A DNA stretch of 8,302 nt, taken from contig WRLS01000093.1 of the NCBI GenBank assembly GCA_009776345.1, positions 1 to 8,302 of the forward strand, written 5' to 3'. The notes under the pieces are model-generated. The model saw only the letters and a program-made list of their open reading frames with translations, was not told the origin of the DNA and ran no database searches. Positions 6,398 through 8,302 of the stretch are shown here, piece by piece. Positions within the stretch are counted from its first letter, which is position 1; every line of letters begins with the position of its first letter. The position numbers were made by a program, and so were the translations under genes. The stretch is from Oscillospiraceae bacterium (GTDB lineage Bacteria; Bacillota; Clostridia; Oscillospirales; Ruminococcaceae).

Positions 6398-6470
6398 AGG
6401 TTTCAGGTAAAGGACGAAACAACAAATTCCTTCCCTCTCTAATTCCTAATTCCTATTTCCTAATTCCTAC
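6398..6470 (+). repeat. 7-mer array element, copy 3 (diverged, short left arm)
   Basis: Only one left 7-mer (AGGTTTC, 6398-6404) precedes the core (AGGTAAAGGACGA … ATTCCTTCCCT). The right array 6438-6465 is four T-rich 7-mers (CCTAATT/CCTATTT) in exact 7-nt register. It has the same orientation as the other copies and ends 2 nt before the stop codon of the cardiolipin synthase. It has no GTAG hairpin. Confidence 0.75.
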
Positions 6471-6472
6471 CT

Positions 6473-7990
6473 TCACATCAACGGCGCGAAAAGCTTCAGC
6501 ATCGCGCGCAGGACCTTTGTAGGGGCGGAAACATCCGAAGCCTCCACGCGCGTGACGGCGTGCGAAAGCTTTTGGCAGTCCAGGATATCCTCTTTAACCT
6601 TGCGTATAACCGAGCTGTTATAAAACGCCACACTGCATTCAAAGTGCAGGTAAAAACTGCGGAAATCCATATTGCAGGTCCCGACCATGCAAATAGAGTC
6701 ATCGGAAACAAACATCTTGCTGTGAATAAAACCCGGTGTATATTCATATATTTTTACGCCGGAGAGTATTAGCCTCTTGTAATGCGAGCGGGTAAGCGCG
6801 TGTACATACCATTTGTCGTAGCGGTAAGGCGTGACGATCCGCACGTCGATGCCGCTTTGCGCGGCTGTACACAGCGCCTGTTCCATGTTGTAGTCGATTA
6901 CAAGGTAGGGCGTGGTTATATAAACATATTTTGCGGCGCGGGAAATAATGTTATGGTAAGCGCTTTCCGTAACATTGTCACTGTCCAGCGGGCTGTCGCC
7001 TAAAACCTGCACAAGGCCGTCCCCGCGCGGAAGCTCGTACCGCGGTATAAACTGCGCGATATCTATATTGGACTGCGTCCCGAACTGCCACTGCTGTAAA
7101 AACAGCAACGCGAACTGCCAGGCCGCACCGCCGCGCAGCATTACGCCGGTGTCGCGCCAATGCCCGAAGCGCTCTAATTGGTTGATATATTCATCCGCAA
7201 GGTTTATCCCGCCGCAGAAGGCCGTTTTGCCGTCAACTACCATGATCTTGCGGTGGTCGCGGTAATTCAGCATCGGGCTTAGCCTTGGGCGGAACGGGTT
7301 AAACACGCAAAGCGAGATCCCCGCCGCGCGGATTTTCTTGTCATAGCCTTTGGGCATGGTCTTTATACTGCCAATATCATCGTACATGACATAGGCCTTT
7401 ACGCCGTCTTTCACCTTTTCCTGCAAGATCGCGAAAATCGAATCCCACATTTTCCCCGGCCTTATAATAAAAAATTCGATGAAAATATACCGTTGCGCCT
7501 GCTTCAGCTCGCGGATCATTGCGTCAAACATATGCTCGCCCAGGGCATAATACTCCGCCTGTGTGTTCGCGCACGCGGGGAAGCCGGTGACATTGCGGAT
7601 ATAGCTTTCCTGCATCCGCAGCGCCGGGCTAAGCTCCCCGCCCGCCGGCTCCGTCATGTGATCCAGGATATCATCTTGTTTTGCAAGCCTGCGGACCAGT
7701 TTGCGCGGCAGGCGCGTCGCCCCGAAAAAAAGATAGAACAGCCCGCCCGCAAGCGGGAAACCGAAAATAGCGATAATCCACGTAATTTTATAAACAGGGT
7801 TTGTCCCATTATTGACAATCGCGATAACAAATATAAAGCTGATCAGATACATCGGTATATAAATATGAAAGAGAAACTGCCTGAAATACAGCATCGCGGT
7901 TACGGCAATGCCGATTTGCAGCGCGAGCATGGCGCCCACCAAAAACAAACGGCTGAACGCAACGCCGAAAACCCGCTTGATAAGACGCAC
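6473..7990 (-). CDS. cls: Cardiolipin synthase (PLD superfamily)
   Basis: This 505-residue membrane-bound enzyme condenses two phosphatidylglycerol molecules into cardiolipin and glycerol. Hydrophobic segments near the N-terminus (LFLVGAMLALQIGIAVTAML, YIPMYLISFIFVIAIV, and NPVYKITWIIAIFGFPLAGG) match the family's anchor region. Two HKD motifs form the active site: HRKIMVVD (246-253) and HSKMFVSD (423-430), each followed by a G-rich segment (GGINLADEY; GTCNMDFRS). The frame stays open upstream to 8125, but those extra 45 residues run through a promoter and the repeat element. GTG 7990 is preferred: GGGGGTGG lies 4 nt before it, and residues VRLIKRVFGVAFSR begin where family members usually do. 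It ends against repeat copy 3 and converges on the 67-residue gene. Confidence 0.93.
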   Translation of the reverse strand: MRLIKRVFGVAFSRLFLVGAMLALQIGIAVTAMLYFRQFLFHIYIPMYLISFIFVIAIVNNGTNPVYKITWIIAIFGFPLAGGLFYLFFGATRLPRKLVRRLAKQDDILDHMTEPAGGELSPALRMQESYIRNVTGFPACANTQAEYYALGEHMFDAMIRELKQAQRYIFIEFFIIRPGKMWDSIFAILQEKVKDGVKAYVMYDDIGSIKTMPKGYDKKIRAAGISLCVFNPFRPRLSPMLNYRDHRKIMVVDGKTAFCGGINLADEYINQLERFGHWRDTGVMLRGGAAWQFALLFLQQWQFGTQSNIDIAQFIPRYELPRGDGLVQVLGDSPLDSDNVTESAYHNIISRAAKYVYITTPYLVIDYNMEQALCTAAQSGIDVRIVTPYRYDKWYVHALTRSHYKRLILSGVKIYEYTPGFIHSKMFVSDDSICMVGTCNMDFRSFYLHFECSVAFYNSSVIRKVKEDILDCQKLSHAVTRVEASDVSAPTKVLRAMLKLFAPLM

Positions 7991-8008
7991 ATAACCACCC
8001 CCGAATAA

Positions 8009-8037
8009 AGTATACACTAATAATCGTTGCAAAGCAA
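8009..8037 (-). promoter_or_regulatory. Sigma-A-like promoter of cls
   Basis: On the minus strand, TTGCTT (8032-8037), a 17-bp spacer and TATACT (8009-8014) precede cls. The predicted start near 8002 gives a leader of only about 12 nt, nearly all ribosome binding site. This supports the GTG 7990 start over any start further upstream. Confidence 0.6.
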
Positions 8038-8054
8038 TTGCCATCCGTGCTATA

Positions 8055-8078
8055 CTGTGCTGAGCATACTCAGCACAG
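8055..8078. repeat. Perfect 10-bp inverted repeat upstream of cls
   Basis: The arms CTGTGCTGAG (8055-8064) and CTCAGCACAG (8069-8078) are separated by CATA. The repeat lies 17 bp upstream of the cls -35 box and overlaps the left boundary of repeat copy 4. It may be an operator, or the left hairpin of the repeat element. Confidence 0.65.
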
Positions 8079-8178
8079 GTTTTAGGATTTAGGTTATAGG
8101 TTTTAGGAAAAGGACGATGCATCAATTTTCTTCCCTTCCTAAATCCCCAATCCTAAAACCTCAATCCTGCCGCAGGCC
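8077..8178 (+). repeat. 7-mer array element, copy 4
   Basis: Four AGG-type 7-mers (8077-8104) are followed by the core AGGAAAAGGACGA … TTTTCTTCCCTT. Four CCT/CCC-type 7-mers follow (8138-8165), with the end CCTGCCGCAGGCC. The orientation is the same as copies 1-3. It is joined on the left to the 8055-8078 hairpin and on the right directly to a GTAG hairpin. Confidence 0.85.
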
Positions 8179-8302
8179 GTAGGGGCGGCAACCTGCCGCC
8201 CGAAATTCCCCTCCTTGGAGGGGTGGCAGGCGTAGCCTGACGGGGGGGTTCGTAGGGTCGGGGGTCCATCCCCGCCCGTATATAGGGTTTGTCATCACTC
8301 TT
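8179..8302. repeat. REP-like hairpins and a CCCCTCC-type palindromic repeat
   Basis: No gene is visible. The 24 bases 8179-8202 are identical to 4105-4128: GTAG, then GGGCGGCA/TGCCGCCC. Bases 8208-8223 form CCCCTCC/GGAGGGG, followed by CAGGC/GCCTG (8227-8239) and a G-run. This is a repeat type I recall as widespread in bacterial genomes, though I cannot check that here. GTAG 8252-8255 begins a diverged copy of the 4151-4177 hairpin. The final roughly 20 bases show nothing recognisable. Confidence 0.65.

Noticed and set aside
7493..8008. 171-residue plus-strand open frame opposite cls
   Set aside because: It is antisense to the clearly recognised membrane-anchor region of cls and has no independent support.

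Overview
The window is chromosomal DNA of a moderately GC-rich Gram-positive anaerobe. Strong GGAGG-type ribosome binding sites, sigma-A-like promoters, a D-Ala-D-Ala ligase, a Clostridia-style MetH-type enzyme and a PLD-type cardiolipin synthase all point to Bacillota, probably class Clostridia. A gut or digester Oscillospirales-like lineage is an inference only. No rRNA, tRNA, phage gene, transposase gene or CRISPR array is visible.

Layout. Positions 1-57 hold the last codons of an upstream plus-strand gene. A 162-nt imperfect palindrome (57-218) follows directly on its stop codon. Then come yebC (240-959) and, 7 nt later, a two-domain methionine-synthase-like gene (967-2619) in one transcription unit. 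A converging D-Ala-D-Ala ligase (2688-3725) faces them. Positions 3726-4238 are a repeat-dense spacer. A GNAT acetyltransferase (4239-4799) then runs tail-to-tail, with 6 nt between, into an MFS transporter (4806-6029, minus). A divergent 67-residue protein (6149-6352) ends at a strong hairpin terminator. A minus-strand cardiolipin synthase (6473-7990, GTG start) has its own promoter. The right edge (8055-8302) is again packed with repeats.

The genes are ordinary housekeeping functions (translation factor, methionine/one-carbon metabolism, cell wall, acetylation, transport, cardiolipin), so the unusual content is in the spacers. Four copies and one remnant of a roughly 70-125-nt element are present. 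It consists of tandem 7-mers (AGG-type) on the left, a conserved core, and tandem 7-mers (CCT-type) on the right, and all copies have the same orientation. One copy lies between the methionine-synthase-like gene and ddl and supplies the stop codons of both. The methionine-synthase-like protein ends exactly where its cap and cobalamin domains should begin. A second repeat class consists of hairpins preceded by GTAG, the signature of REP elements, and it is sometimes fused directly to the 7-mer element. I see no complete new enzymatic system. The repeat network and its effect on gene ends are the parts worth a second look.
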